A stretch of DNA of 64,000 nucleotides from Undibacterium paludis (lineage in GTDB: Bacteria; Pseudomonadota; Gammaproteobacteria; Burkholderiales; Burkholderiaceae_D). The position numbers were made by a program, and so were the translations under genes. The stretch is taken from assembly GCF_022568815.1 (NCBI RefSeq), contig NZ_JAKZHX010000004.1, positions 1 through 64,000 on the forward strand, written 5' to 3'. The notes below the pieces were generated by a model that had not been told where the DNA came from, did not search any database, and was given only the letters and a program-made list of their open reading frames with translations. Positions 54,551 to 62,930 of the stretch are shown here, one piece after another. Numbering within the stretch: position 1 is the first letter of the stretch; every line of letters begins with the position of its first letter.

Positions 54551-55135
54551 TCATTCGGCATGGTTCTCCAGTACTTTTTCTATGCGGCGGTCAGGTATCA
54601 GCCAGATCAGGGCAATGAAGACATACAAGGCCATGGAAACCAGAGGCTGCCAAAAAGCCGTAGGTATCGCAATCGCATAGATCAGTGGCGACAATTTTCC
54701 TTTCCAGTCCGAACCTACTGCTTTCTTGAGCAAGGAATCCTTGCCCTGTGTTGCAATGATCTGTTGTTGCAAGATGTAATAAGCAATAGCCGACATGAGC
54801 AGCACCAAGCCATACAGAGCAGACGGGGCTGAAGCAAAATGATTTTCACCAACCCAGCCAGTAGCAAATGGAATAAGTGAAAGCCAGAACAACAAATGCA
54901 GGTTGGCCCACAAGATGCCACCAGTCACCCGGCGACAGGTGTGCAACATGTGGTGATGGTTATTCCAGTAAATACCTACATAAATGAAGCTTAATACATA
55001 ACTCAGAAATACCGGCAATACAGGGAGCAAGGTATCCAGTGTTGCACCATGCGGTACTTTCATTTCCAGCACCATGATGGTGATCAGGATAGCGATGACA
55101 CCATCGCTGAATGCTTCCAGTCTGGTTTTACCCAT
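54551..55135 (-). CDS. TMEM175-family potassium channel-like protein
   Basis: A 194-residue protein with about six membrane helices. FSDGVIAILITIMVLEM near residue 9 is the FSD motif of bacterial TMEM175 channels, which lies at the pore-lining helix, and YWNNHHHMLH near 56 is another family segment. The bacterial form has one repeat per chain and assembles as a tetramer. A K+ leak role is likely. A Met at 55135 (MGKT) is the start. It appears cotranscribed with the TfoX-C and tautomerase genes. Confidence 0.8.
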   Translation of the reverse strand: MGKTRLEAFSDGVIAILITIMVLEMKVPHGATLDTLLPVLPVFLSYVLSFIYVGIYWNNHHHMLHTCRRVTGGILWANLHLLFWLSLIPFATGWVGENHFASAPSALYGLVLLMSAIAYYILQQQIIATQGKDSLLKKAVGSDWKGKLSPLIYAIAIPTAFWQPLVSMALYVFIALIWLIPDRRIEKVLENHAE

Positions 55136-55156
55136 TATCAACCAACACTTTCCATA

Positions 55157-55441
55157 TCATCGTTTTTTATCCATAACTTGAGCATCCCTGCAGGCATCAA
55201 CCGCCAGTAACAGGCTGGTACGCTGCTCACGCGACACTTGCTGCCATGGTACACCAGTCAATGCCGATTCCAGGGCCCACAATAAATTCAGACTGGCGCC
55301 CTGTTGGGTTTTCAACACCCGGACATAAGCAGCTACTGCGCCAGCTTCCCTGAGTTGCATGACGGTGGTAATACCGGCGGCAGCCAGCATGGCCTGCGAC
55401 TTTGGTCCCAGGCTCTTCAGTTCACGGATACTGTCCGTCAT
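55157..55441 (-). CDS. TfoX/Sxy C-terminal domain protein
   Basis: A 94-residue protein consisting only of the TfoX C-terminal helix-hairpin-helix-like domain: LKSLGPKSQAMLAAAGITTVMQLREAGAVAAYV. In TfoX/Sxy, a regulator of natural competence, this domain follows an N-terminal half that is missing here. It stands 3 bases after the tautomerase stop codon and 21 before the TMEM175 gene. GAGGA lies ten bases before the ATG. Stand-alone versions exist in other proteobacteria with unproven function. Confidence 0.82.
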   Translation of the reverse strand: MTDSIRELKSLGPKSQAMLAAAGITTVMQLREAGAVAAYVRVLKTQQGASLNLLWALESALTGVPWQQVSREQRTSLLLAVDACRDAQVMDKKR

Positions 55442-55444
55442 CGG

Positions 55445-55843
55445 CTATTCATCCTCGGGTGCGTCAACATGTATCAAACGACCACCGGCAAACGACCAGT
55501 TTTCCCAGGCAGTTTCCCTGAAGCAGACCATGATGTTTTCAGGATTCATGCTCTTGGAACAGAGCCGTTTCATCAGGCTGTCCAGCAATTTTCTCTTTAC
55601 TTTGACACTACGGCCTATGGACCAGAGAATTTCTATCAGGACGAAATCATGGTTCCTGGGTTTTTGCAAATCAGGATAACTGGGGTCAAAACGAAAGTTC
55701 TCTTCCGGCAGTTCCAGGATACGCTGAAACCTGTCTGTCTCCGGCACCCCCGATTCAATCAGAGCGGCATGAACGGCATTGAGTACGGTCTCTTTGAACA
55801 GCAGGGATTTGGGCTTGCAGACGGTGATGGTAACTAAAGGCAT
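55445..55843 (-). CDS. Tautomerase-family protein
   Basis: A 132-residue protein of the tautomerase (4-oxalocrotonate tautomerase / macrophage inhibitory factor fold) superfamily. After Met removal the protein would start with the catalytic Pro of MPLVTITV. The segment ERFQRILELPEENF in the form DRFQRILELPEENF lies near residue 40, and VLIEILWSIGRSVKVKRKLLDSL near 70. AAGGGGG seven bases before 55843 sets the start; the upstream open frame has no such site. It heads a small operon with the TfoX-C and TMEM175-like genes. The substrate is unknown. Confidence 0.83.
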   Translation of the reverse strand: MPLVTITVCKPKSLLFKETVLNAVHAALIESGVPETDRFQRILELPEENFRFDPSYPDLQKPRNHDFVLIEILWSIGRSVKVKRKLLDSLMKRLCSKSMNPENIMVCFRETAWENWSFAGGRLIHVDAPEDE

Positions 55844-56129
55844 ATGATCCCCCTTGCCAGGCAAATGAAAGCACACGAGAAATAACACTAACAGGCATAC
55901 AAGAAAATCGCCGAACAGGAGACAACGCCTGTTCACCTCAAGTTTGCCTGCATGCTTTTATCATCTTAGCAAATAATTCAGTTTTTTGAGGAAATGATAT
56001 GCTTAAAAGCATTGCATCTCTTTACAGATATAAAAAATACTTCAAAGCAACAAAAAAACTACATTAGTCTCCCCCTCCCACTTCAAGCTGGTAAGATCAA
56101 TCAACCGCCACCCCTCCCTTGATGACTGC

Positions 56130-56924
56130 ATGTGCGACAGACTGACTCCCTTCCTCCATGTTCTTGCAGGACGAGCGGCATTTATTTTCGTCTGTTGTTT
56201 GCCGTTGAATACACATGCAAAAACAGTCATCCCTCTGCTGCTGGCAGAGTCACGCGACGAAAATGGTGAGATTGCACCGATACGCCCAGAAAACCAAAAA
56301 ATCATTGACTATTTTGAGCGTGCCATGGGTGTGCAATTCGAGATACGCCGTTACCCGCTAAGCCGCGTAATAGAGAATGTCAGCAAGGGTGAGGGCCTGG
56401 CCTTTGGTTTATCCAGAAGTAGCGAAAGATTGAAGACCATGCGCTATTCCGAAGCCGTCTTTTCAGATTTTGTCTGGGTGGTTGCCCGTGACGACATGCA
56501 AATGAAATTCACCGGCATCAAAGACCTGAAAGGCAAATCTGTCGGCATCGTCAGGGGTATACGCTTTGGCGATGAGATAGACAGCATGCGCAATCACTTG
56601 TTCAAAGTGGAAGAAGATCAGCCACAATTAAGTTCCCGGCTCAAGAAACTGTTGTCAGGGCGCATGGATGTCATGCTGGTCAATTCCCGCATGGCCGGCA
56701 GCAAAGAACTGGAGACAGAGCTCAACCTGTATCTAAATGAAAAAAACCTGCGCACGGAGGCACAAACGAACTATGGTGTGAAAGTTTTTGCCAAACCCTT
56801 CCTGGTCGACAACATTCACTTTACCGCTGGCTACATGGCCAAACCTGACACCCTTAAAATAATCAATGCAGCCATCACCAAAGGCAGGAGGTCTGGCGAC
56901 TTGCCCGCCCTTTGGCGAAAATAA
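56130..56924 (+). CDS. Periplasmic substrate-binding protein, SBP_bac_3-like
   Basis: A 264-residue exported protein. The signal peptide ends near residue 30 (NTHAK). The mature part has IIDYFERAMGVQFEIRRYPLSRVIENVSKGEG, then DLKGKSVGIVRGIRFGDEID, the second-lobe signature, and a C-terminal DTLKIINAAI. It is the third orphan of this fold in the window, without permease or ATPase nearby. It is convergent with the DUF2855 gene at the 3' end. Sensing of a small molecule is a guess from the lack of transport partners. Confidence 0.75.
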   Translation: MCDRLTPFLHVLAGRAAFIFVCCLPLNTHAKTVIPLLLAESRDENGEIAPIRPENQKIIDYFERAMGVQFEIRRYPLSRVIENVSKGEGLAFGLSRSSERLKTMRYSEAVFSDFVWVVARDDMQMKFTGIKDLKGKSVGIVRGIRFGDEIDSMRNHLFKVEEDQPQLSSRLKKLLSGRMDVMLVNSRMAGSKELETELNLYLNEKNLRTEAQTNYGVKVFAKPFLVDNIHFTAGYMAKPDTLKIINAAITKGRRSGDLPALWRK

Positions 56925-56935
56925 CTGCCACCATT

Positions 56936-58042
56936 TCACAAAGATAATACATTACCCTGATCCGGCCTTGCTGCTCCGCTCAGCATGCTGTTATAGACCC
57001 GGCGCACATCATCTTCCCCCTGACCATGGATGATCTGCATCCATGGTTTTTCGGCTGACAAAACAGGTTGCATGAATTGCTGCCAGGCCTGCGCCAACTT
57101 GCTTTGCACACCGTTCGGCCCCCAGTCGGCCATGCGCTTCTTGATTTGTGCAGGTGCAAAAAACAGTACTGGTCTGGCGCCTGGCAAGGCCGACGCACCG
57201 CTGAGCTCTTCCCAGTGGGTGCCGCCAACGGCGCAGCTGTATTTCATATTATCCTTGAAGTGATGATGCAACTGGCTGCGCAGTTGCCCGTTACCTGCCA
57301 TGTCCACATACACAACCGCCTGTTCTGCAGGTAAAGAGGTGACGTCGTCATAAGCGACTACCTCATCATAAATGCCCATATTTTTGACAAATTCCAGATT
57401 GCCTGGCGAGGTCAGGCCTATGATCTTGCAAGTCTTGTTCTTGCGCAGTGACAGCATGAAAGCCAGACCATAGGCGGTCTTGCTCGACGCACTCGATATC
57501 AGCACAGTTTTTGCGCCAAAGAACTGATTGTCATCGAGGAAATCATCAATCATGAAAGAAGTAATGAACAAGGGGCGCAACAAGGCCTGTACATCTTCCG
57601 ATTCTTTGGTATAGCCAGGGTCAGTGCTGGTTCTGACATAGTGGTTGTACAGGCCATGCATGGCTTGCCGGTGTTCTGCGCCATCAGTAAAGCCATTATC
57701 TGACACCCTGGTCGCAGTCACCGTCAAATGCGTTGCCATGGGGAAGTAACCATAAAAACGCTCACCGACTTGCACTCCATCGGCTTTTGAGGCCAGCACA
57801 TCACCAAAACCCCATACCGGTATATTGCCCCAGCCCTCTTCCGTAGGAAAAAAATTCCAGTATTGCATGGCAGTGCCAAAAGCGGCGTAGGTCACATTGT
57901 TTGAAGTGAACGCAAATCGTTCCACCTGCAACACCACCTGCCCTGGCTGCAAATCTGATGCGGCAGGTACCTGCAATGGAATGAACCTGGATTCCAGCAA
58001 ATTGCTTTTATTCACAATGAATTCTTTGGGCAGATTGTTCAT
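56936..58042 (-). CDS. DUF2855 protein, MDR-like reductase relative
   Basis: A 368-residue cytoplasmic protein of the DUF2855 family. It looks like a degenerate quinone-oxidoreductase: FAFTSNNVTYAAFG near residue 47, GFGDVLASKADGVQVGERFYGYFPMATHL near 78, TVLISSASSKTAYGLAFML near 183, where a Rossmann loop normally sits, and YVDMAGNGQLRSQLHHHF near 248. The canonical G-x-G-x-x-G is not obvious (SSASSKTAYG), so cofactor use is uncertain. It has no operon partner. ATGAACAAT starts the frame without a strong ribosome-binding site. Confidence 0.75.
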   Translation of the reverse strand: MNNLPKEFIVNKSNLLESRFIPLQVPAASDLQPGQVVLQVERFAFTSNNVTYAAFGTAMQYWNFFPTEEGWGNIPVWGFGDVLASKADGVQVGERFYGYFPMATHLTVTATRVSDNGFTDGAEHRQAMHGLYNHYVRTSTDPGYTKESEDVQALLRPLFITSFMIDDFLDDNQFFGAKTVLISSASSKTAYGLAFMLSLRKNKTCKIIGLTSPGNLEFVKNMGIYDEVVAYDDVTSLPAEQAVVYVDMAGNGQLRSQLHHHFKDNMKYSCAVGGTHWEELSGASALPGARPVLFFAPAQIKKRMADWGPNGVQSKLAQAWQQFMQPVLSAEKPWMQIIHGQGEDDVRRVYNSMLSGAARPDQGNVLSL

Positions 58043-58304
58043 GGTCTCGTTATTTGTGTTCTTAAGAAATCAAGTATTGCACGATTCGGGAAATTTTTCT
58101 CTGCAGACAGCATAAAAGGACCTTGCGAAACAACTCTTGCTTTTGTTTTCACCAGCCTACCGTTCGCGCCGCTGTGGCGACAGTTCACGCCTCACTTTCG
58201 GGCTTGGTCGCATCCTCATGGTCGGCTGCTTATTGGCAATTTAATCTTGCTTCAGTCGCAGAAGTTTGCGCCACATTCATGCCACAACAATCAAGGAGAT
58301 CAGC

Positions 58305-58952
58305 ATGTCCCTGCCACAAACCAACACCGGTCAAAAGTTCCTGCTGGCCAGCAGCCTGTTTTTTGCCATTTCCAGCCAGGCTCTGGCGTTTTCCGACAGC
58401 CAGTTTCAGGTAGCCTTCCAGCAATTCGTCCAGTCCGCCAAGGGTAGTGAGGACAGCACGGCAAATGCATTCAATGAATTACTCAAGCAAGATCCAGGCA
58501 GTCCGCTGATCATGGCTTATGCCGGTGCAAGTACAGGCAAACTGGCTGTCACAACGAGCTTACCCTGGAAAAAAATGTCGTTTGCAGAAGATGGCATGGC
58601 CATGCTGGATAAAGCCCTGCAACTGGCAGCCGTCAATGAGAATGCCCAGGGACATGGCAGTACACCCGTCGTGCTGGAGGTCAAATATGTTGCAGCCAGC
58701 ACCTTTCTGGCTGTACCAGCCTTCATGAACCGTGGACCGCGCGGTGCCAAACTATTGAGTGAAGTGCTGGAACACAAGCAGTTCGCCCAGGCAGAACCAG
58801 GGTTCAAAGCTTCGGTACTGATGCGCGCCGCCAGTCTGGCCAGCGAACAAAAACGCAATGACGATGCACGCCGCTACCTTAATGACGTCATACAGCTCAA
58901 TACCCCTCAGGCAGCAGCAGCCAAAGCCATGCTCAAAGGACTGCCATCATGA
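58305..58952 (+). CDS. Exported helical-repeat protein, first gene of the envelope operon
   Basis: A 215-residue exported protein of unknown family. The signal peptide ends near residue 29 (SQALA). The mature part is helical with tetratricopeptide-like spacing: FQVAFQQFVQSAKGSEDSTANAFNELLKQDP, then LDKALQLAAVNEN and DARRYLNDVIQLNTPQAAAAKAM. AAGGAG six bases before the ATG is a strong start. Its stop overlaps the ATPase gene by four bases (ATGA). It may be a periplasmic adaptor for the transporter encoded next. Confidence 0.65.
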   Translation: MSLPQTNTGQKFLLASSLFFAISSQALAFSDSQFQVAFQQFVQSAKGSEDSTANAFNELLKQDPGSPLIMAYAGASTGKLAVTTSLPWKKMSFAEDGMAMLDKALQLAAVNENAQGHGSTPVVLEVKYVAASTFLAVPAFMNRGPRGAKLLSEVLEHKQFAQAEPGFKASVLMRAASLASEQKRNDDARRYLNDVIQLNTPQAAAAKAMLKGLPS

Positions 58953-59626
58953 ATCTGGCTCCCGCTATAGAACTGCACGCGGTTCACAAGACTTACCAGC
59001 TTGGCGCCCATGTGGTCAAAGCCCTGCAAGGCATTGATCTGCGCCTTGAACGTGGTGAACTGCTAGCCCTGACAGGCCCGTCGGGCAGCGGCAAGAGCAC
59101 CATGCTCAATTTGTGCGGACTGATCGATAAAGCCGATTCAGGTGACATCATCCTTAACGGTGTCAACATCAACCAATACAGTGACACGCAAAAGACTTTG
59201 CAAAGACGCGACACCATAGGCTTCATTTTCCAGAGCTTCAATCTGGTGCCGGTGATGACCGTAGCCGAAAATGTCGATTACCCCTTGTTTCTGACCGGGG
59301 TACCGGTTGCGGAAAGGCGTGAACGCGTCGCTGCCCAGTTAAAGGCTGTGGGCCTGCATGAGCATGCGCAGCACTTGCCCGACGCCCTGTCCGGCGGGCA
59401 GCGCCAGCGCGTGGCGATCGCCCGTGCCCTGATCAAACGCCCCAGCCTGGTAATAGCGGACGAACCGACTGCCAGCCTGGATTCGCGTACGGCAGACCAG
59501 GTACTTGACCTGATGCGCGAACGCGGACATGCCGAAGGTGTTGCCTTCATCATCGCCAGTCACGACAGCCGGCTGACCAGCCGCAGTGACCGCATCGTAT
59601 CCATGCTGGACGGGAGACTGCAATGA
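58949..59626 (+). CDS. ABC transporter ATP-binding protein, MacB/LolD class
   Basis: A 225-residue ATPase. Walker A GPSGSGKST is at 43-51, the signature LSGGQ at 147-151 followed by QRQRVAIARAL, Walker B LVIADEPTASLD at 167-178, and a D-loop Asp and H-loop His (ASHD) follow near 195. The size and the Y/E pattern match LolD, MacB and FtsE, which energise substrate extrusion without a pore. It is translationally coupled to the upstream and downstream genes (ATGA overlaps). It likely drives the permease at 59623. Confidence 0.92.
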   Translation: MNLAPAIELHAVHKTYQLGAHVVKALQGIDLRLERGELLALTGPSGSGKSTMLNLCGLIDKADSGDIILNGVNINQYSDTQKTLQRRDTIGFIFQSFNLVPVMTVAENVDYPLFLTGVPVAERRERVAAQLKAVGLHEHAQHLPDALSGGQRQRVAIARALIKRPSLVIADEPTASLDSRTADQVLDLMRERGHAEGVAFIIASHDSRLTSRSDRIVSMLDGRLQ

Positions 59627-60840
59627 AACTGAGCTGGTTAAAATTCGCCTTCTACAATACCCTGCGCAATCGCCGCCGCTCTGCCGTCACCGTGACAGTA
59701 GCAGCACTGGGTACTGCCGCCATCCTGCTCGCCGGTGGTTTTGCCTATTCAACCTATGAGGGCCTGGCACAGATATCGGCACGCAGTACCGGTCATCTGA
59801 TCATAGGCAAACCCCAGCACTTCACCAGTGACCAGGACGTGCCCTTGCAATACGGTCTTGATGATGCTGCATCCCTGCAGGCGAAAATACTGGCTGATCC
59901 GGCTGTGCGCTATGTCTTGCCACGCATAGAATACAGCGGTTTGATCAGCAATGGCGACAAGTCCACCATCATGCTGGCAGTGGGAATAGATCCTGATGCC
60001 GAATTTTCTGTCAAGGGACCGACCCTGGACCTGAAAAAAGGCGAGCTGATCCAGACCGATTCGGCAGAAGCCGAAATCGTACTCGGTGAAGGTCTGGCAC
60101 GCAGCCTCAAGGCACAGCCCGGCAGCACCCTGACACTGATGGCCAGCACCACCGATGGTGCGCTCAATGCCGTTGATGTCACCGTCAAGGGCATCGTATC
60201 GACAGGTGTGCCCGACCTTGATAAACGCCTCGTCTATTCCAACATCAAGACTGCGCAAAAACTTCTGAATACCAAGCGGGTATCAAGCCTGGGTGTGTTT
60301 TTGAATTCCATGGAAGCAACCATGCCGGCCCAGGCCAGGCTGGCCGGGGTTTTCCCTGAACTGACCGTACAGAACTGGCTGGAACAGGCTTTCTTTTACA
60401 AGTCGGTCAGGGATCTTTACAACCGCATCTTTGGTGCACTTGGCGCCATCATCAGTGTCATTGTTGTGTTTGTGGTCGCCAATGCCATGGCCATGGCCAT
60501 CATCGAACGCACTCGTGAAATAGGCAGTCTGCGCGCCATGGGTACCTTGCCCGGGCAATTGATACGCAGCTTTTCTTTTGAAGGCATGTTTCTGGGTGGA
60601 GCAGGTGCAGCACTCGGCGCAGTATTGGCCATCAGTATTGCCTTGCTGCTGACGGTTTTTCCCGTGCAGATGCCGCCACCGCCTGGCCGTTCCAGCGGCT
60701 ACCCGCTGCTGATCAGCATTGATGTTGCCATGTACGTGGTCACACTCGTAACGATGGTCGTGCTGTCCATGCTGTCATCTGCTTTCATCGCCCGTAAAAC
60801 CCTGCGCCAGCCTATCGTTGACGCACTCGCCCATAACTAA
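59623..60840 (+). CDS. ABC transporter permease, FtsX/MacB superfamily
   Basis: A 405-residue permease with four predicted helices: one near 20-45 and three near 275-300, 325-350 and 370-395. The periplasmic MacB-PCD-like domain lies between the first two helices. FtsX-like motifs include RTREIGSLRAMGTLPGQLIRSF near 295, the cytoplasmic coupling helix. This architecture is shared by LolC/E, MacB and other mechanotransmission transporters that pull lipids or lipoproteins from the inner membrane. The partner ATPase is upstream and coupled. Substrate is not known. Confidence 0.9.
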   Translation: MKLSWLKFAFYNTLRNRRRSAVTVTVAALGTAAILLAGGFAYSTYEGLAQISARSTGHLIIGKPQHFTSDQDVPLQYGLDDAASLQAKILADPAVRYVLPRIEYSGLISNGDKSTIMLAVGIDPDAEFSVKGPTLDLKKGELIQTDSAEAEIVLGEGLARSLKAQPGSTLTLMASTTDGALNAVDVTVKGIVSTGVPDLDKRLVYSNIKTAQKLLNTKRVSSLGVFLNSMEATMPAQARLAGVFPELTVQNWLEQAFFYKSVRDLYNRIFGALGAIISVIVVFVVANAMAMAIIERTREIGSLRAMGTLPGQLIRSFSFEGMFLGGAGAALGAVLAISIALLLTVFPVQMPPPPGRSSGYPLLISIDVAMYVVTLVTMVVLSMLSSAFIARKTLRQPIVDALAHN

Positions 60841-60858
60841 TAATAGCAGGTACACGAC

Positions 60859-61587
60859 ATGAAAATCATCTCCCCCTTGCTGCTCGTTGCCGCCACGATC
60901 GCCGCTATGCCGGTGCAGGCAGCCGACATCAGCGACATATTGAAAGCTGCTGATCAATACCGCATTGGTACAGAAAACATGCAGGTGGAAACCCGGATTA
61001 CCACCTTTGCCAAAGATGGCAGCAAAGAAAAAGAACGCAGCTACATGGTGTTCAGCCAGATCAATCACCAGTCCCTGGTACTGATGCAGAGTCCGGCAGA
61101 AAAAGGGCAAAAGGTTTTGATGCTGGGCGATGATTTCTGGATGCTGCTGCCAGGCAGTCAACGACCATTGCGCATCACTCCCATGCAAAAACTGCTGGGC
61201 GATGCTTCTATCGGTGACATCGCCACCATGAGCTGGGCGCAAGACTATACCGGCAAGATAATCGGAGAAGAAAAATGCGGAGAGAGAGCATGCCTGCATC
61301 TGAGCCTGAACGCCGTACGCAAATCTGTTGCTTACCAGCGCATAGAGTTATGGTTGAGCAAGAACCACCATGAACCGGTCAAGGCAGATTTGTTCGTGCA
61401 ATCAGAAAAACTGGCCAAGCAAGCCAGCTTTGTTCTCGACAAAAACGAGGTAGCCGAGATGGTCCTGCTTGATCAATTAAGCAGTCATAAAGAAACCCGC
61501 GTGCGTTATGTCAGTCGCAAGCAGAAAACCGTACCTGAACAATGGTTGAACCCCATGTTCCTGGCCAAGAACCCCAACCTGGAGTAA
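60859..61587 (+). CDS. LolA-like outer-membrane lipoprotein-sorting protein
   Basis: A 242-residue exported protein of the LolA_like family, an open half-barrel that binds acyl chains. The signal peptide ends near residue 21 (PVQAA). ILKAADQYRIGTENMQVETRITTF and KGQKVLMLGDDFWMLLPGSQRPLRITPMQKLLGDASIGDIA are the family pattern, in which the long-loop Met and Leu residues line the hydrophobic cavity. It is not canonical LolA, which sits beside ftsK elsewhere. Here it follows an FtsX-type permease by 18 bases and precedes an outer-membrane barrel by 2. Confidence 0.85.
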   Translation: MKIISPLLLVAATIAAMPVQAADISDILKAADQYRIGTENMQVETRITTFAKDGSKEKERSYMVFSQINHQSLVLMQSPAEKGQKVLMLGDDFWMLLPGSQRPLRITPMQKLLGDASIGDIATMSWAQDYTGKIIGEEKCGERACLHLSLNAVRKSVAYQRIELWLSKNHHEPVKADLFVQSEKLAKQASFVLDKNEVAEMVLLDQLSSHKETRVRYVSRKQKTVPEQWLNPMFLAKNPNLE

Positions 61588-61589
61588 TC

Positions 61590-62858
61590 ATGTCTGCCTA
61601 TCAAGGTTCTGCTCCCAACTTCCGTACTGCTACGCTCTCTATACTGGCGACCTGGTTGTTCAGTACCGGGGCAATGGCCAGCGATCTCGATTTCAGCGGT
61701 CAGGTCAGGGGCTTGCTCAACAGCTATGGCAGCAACAGCAGCAGTCCTATGGCATGGGCCACTCAATTGAATCCTGGCCTTAACAGCAGCAATAGCCAGC
61801 TGGCAGTAGCAGAGACTGAATTGCGCGCCAGTTTCAAGAGCATCAATGCCGTCGCCACCCTGCAAGCCCAGGCCAATGACGCCAGCCATACCCAGGCAAC
61901 AGCCTGGCTCAATGAGCTGTATGGCAGTTTTGGCGATGGCGCCTGGCAACTCAGTGCAGGAAAAAAAACCATCGCCTGGGACGTCGGCTATGGTTTTCGG
62001 CCAAATGACGTCGTGGCGCAAGAAAAACGTCGCTCCCTGATCAGTAATACCGTCATCGGCAAACCTCTGGCCAGCCTTGATTATTTCACGGCAAAATCTT
62101 CATTGTCCCTGGTCTGGGTCAATCCAGTCCACGCAGCGACCAACAACGTGGCGGATGAACAGGCACTGGCAGCCAGACTATACCAGCACATAAACGGGGT
62201 TGATCTGCATGGGTTTGCACGTTATGGTCAAAGGAACGGTGCCAGCCTTGGTGCGGCCCTGTCCTGGGTAGCGACGGATGAAATGGAAGTACATGCTTCA
62301 GTACGCTATCAGAAGCACACCCCCGGCTTGCGCATGAATGATGACGCCAATCTGTTACAACGCAGCTCACCCTGGCAGGACAGCACGCAGGACAATGCAG
62401 TACAACTCATGCTTGGAGCAAATTACACAACCGAGTCACAACACAGCTTCTTCCTGGAAGCATGGTGGGACGGTACGGCATTGTCAGGCAAGGATTGGCA
62501 AAACTGGAACAGACGTAACCAGGATTTGCGCAACAGCCTGAACTATCTGCCACAGTTCCAGCGTGAAATCGGCTATAACCTGGCCTGGCAAAACCAGGCT
62601 CTGTCAGCGTCAGGCAATATCCGTCGCAAAAATGTTTTTGCTCGCTGGAGCTGGCAAGAAAATGGCTGGCAACCTTCGCTCGATGTGCTGTGGACTCCAG
62701 AAGATAATGGCCGCATCATCACTGCCGCCCTCGGCTGGCAAGGTGACAGAATCAGCATCAATGGCGGCCTGCGCCTGTATGGTGGCCCAAATAAGGCCAT
62801 ACTCGCCCTACTGCCTGACAGTAGAATGGCCTATGTATCAGCGACCTGGGCATTTTGA
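61590..62858 (+). CDS. Outer-membrane beta-barrel protein, last gene of the envelope operon
   Basis: A 422-residue exported barrel. The signal peptide ends near residue 31 (GAMASD). The mature part alternates hydrophobic and polar residues in strands, for example GAWQLSAGKKTIAWDVGYGFRPNDVV near 115 and MAYVSATWAF at the end, with the terminal Phe that BamA recognises. It is 16-20 strands by rough count. GGAG seven bases before the ATG sets the start. No porin family is certain; the AWDVGYGF segment recalls DUF1302/alginate-exporter-like barrels. It probably receives the cargo carried by the LolA-like protein. Confidence 0.78.
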   Translation: MSAYQGSAPNFRTATLSILATWLFSTGAMASDLDFSGQVRGLLNSYGSNSSSPMAWATQLNPGLNSSNSQLAVAETELRASFKSINAVATLQAQANDASHTQATAWLNELYGSFGDGAWQLSAGKKTIAWDVGYGFRPNDVVAQEKRRSLISNTVIGKPLASLDYFTAKSSLSLVWVNPVHAATNNVADEQALAARLYQHINGVDLHGFARYGQRNGASLGAALSWVATDEMEVHASVRYQKHTPGLRMNDDANLLQRSSPWQDSTQDNAVQLMLGANYTTESQHSFFLEAWWDGTALSGKDWQNWNRRNQDLRNSLNYLPQFQREIGYNLAWQNQALSASGNIRRKNVFARWSWQENGWQPSLDVLWTPEDNGRIITAALGWQGDRISINGGLRLYGGPNKAILALLPDSRMAYVSATWAF

Positions 62859-62930
62859 AGCATCGCAGCGCCACGGATTAGGCGATAATAGACCCCCTCG
62901 CTATTATTGTCTGATTGCAGAAAGTGCTGT

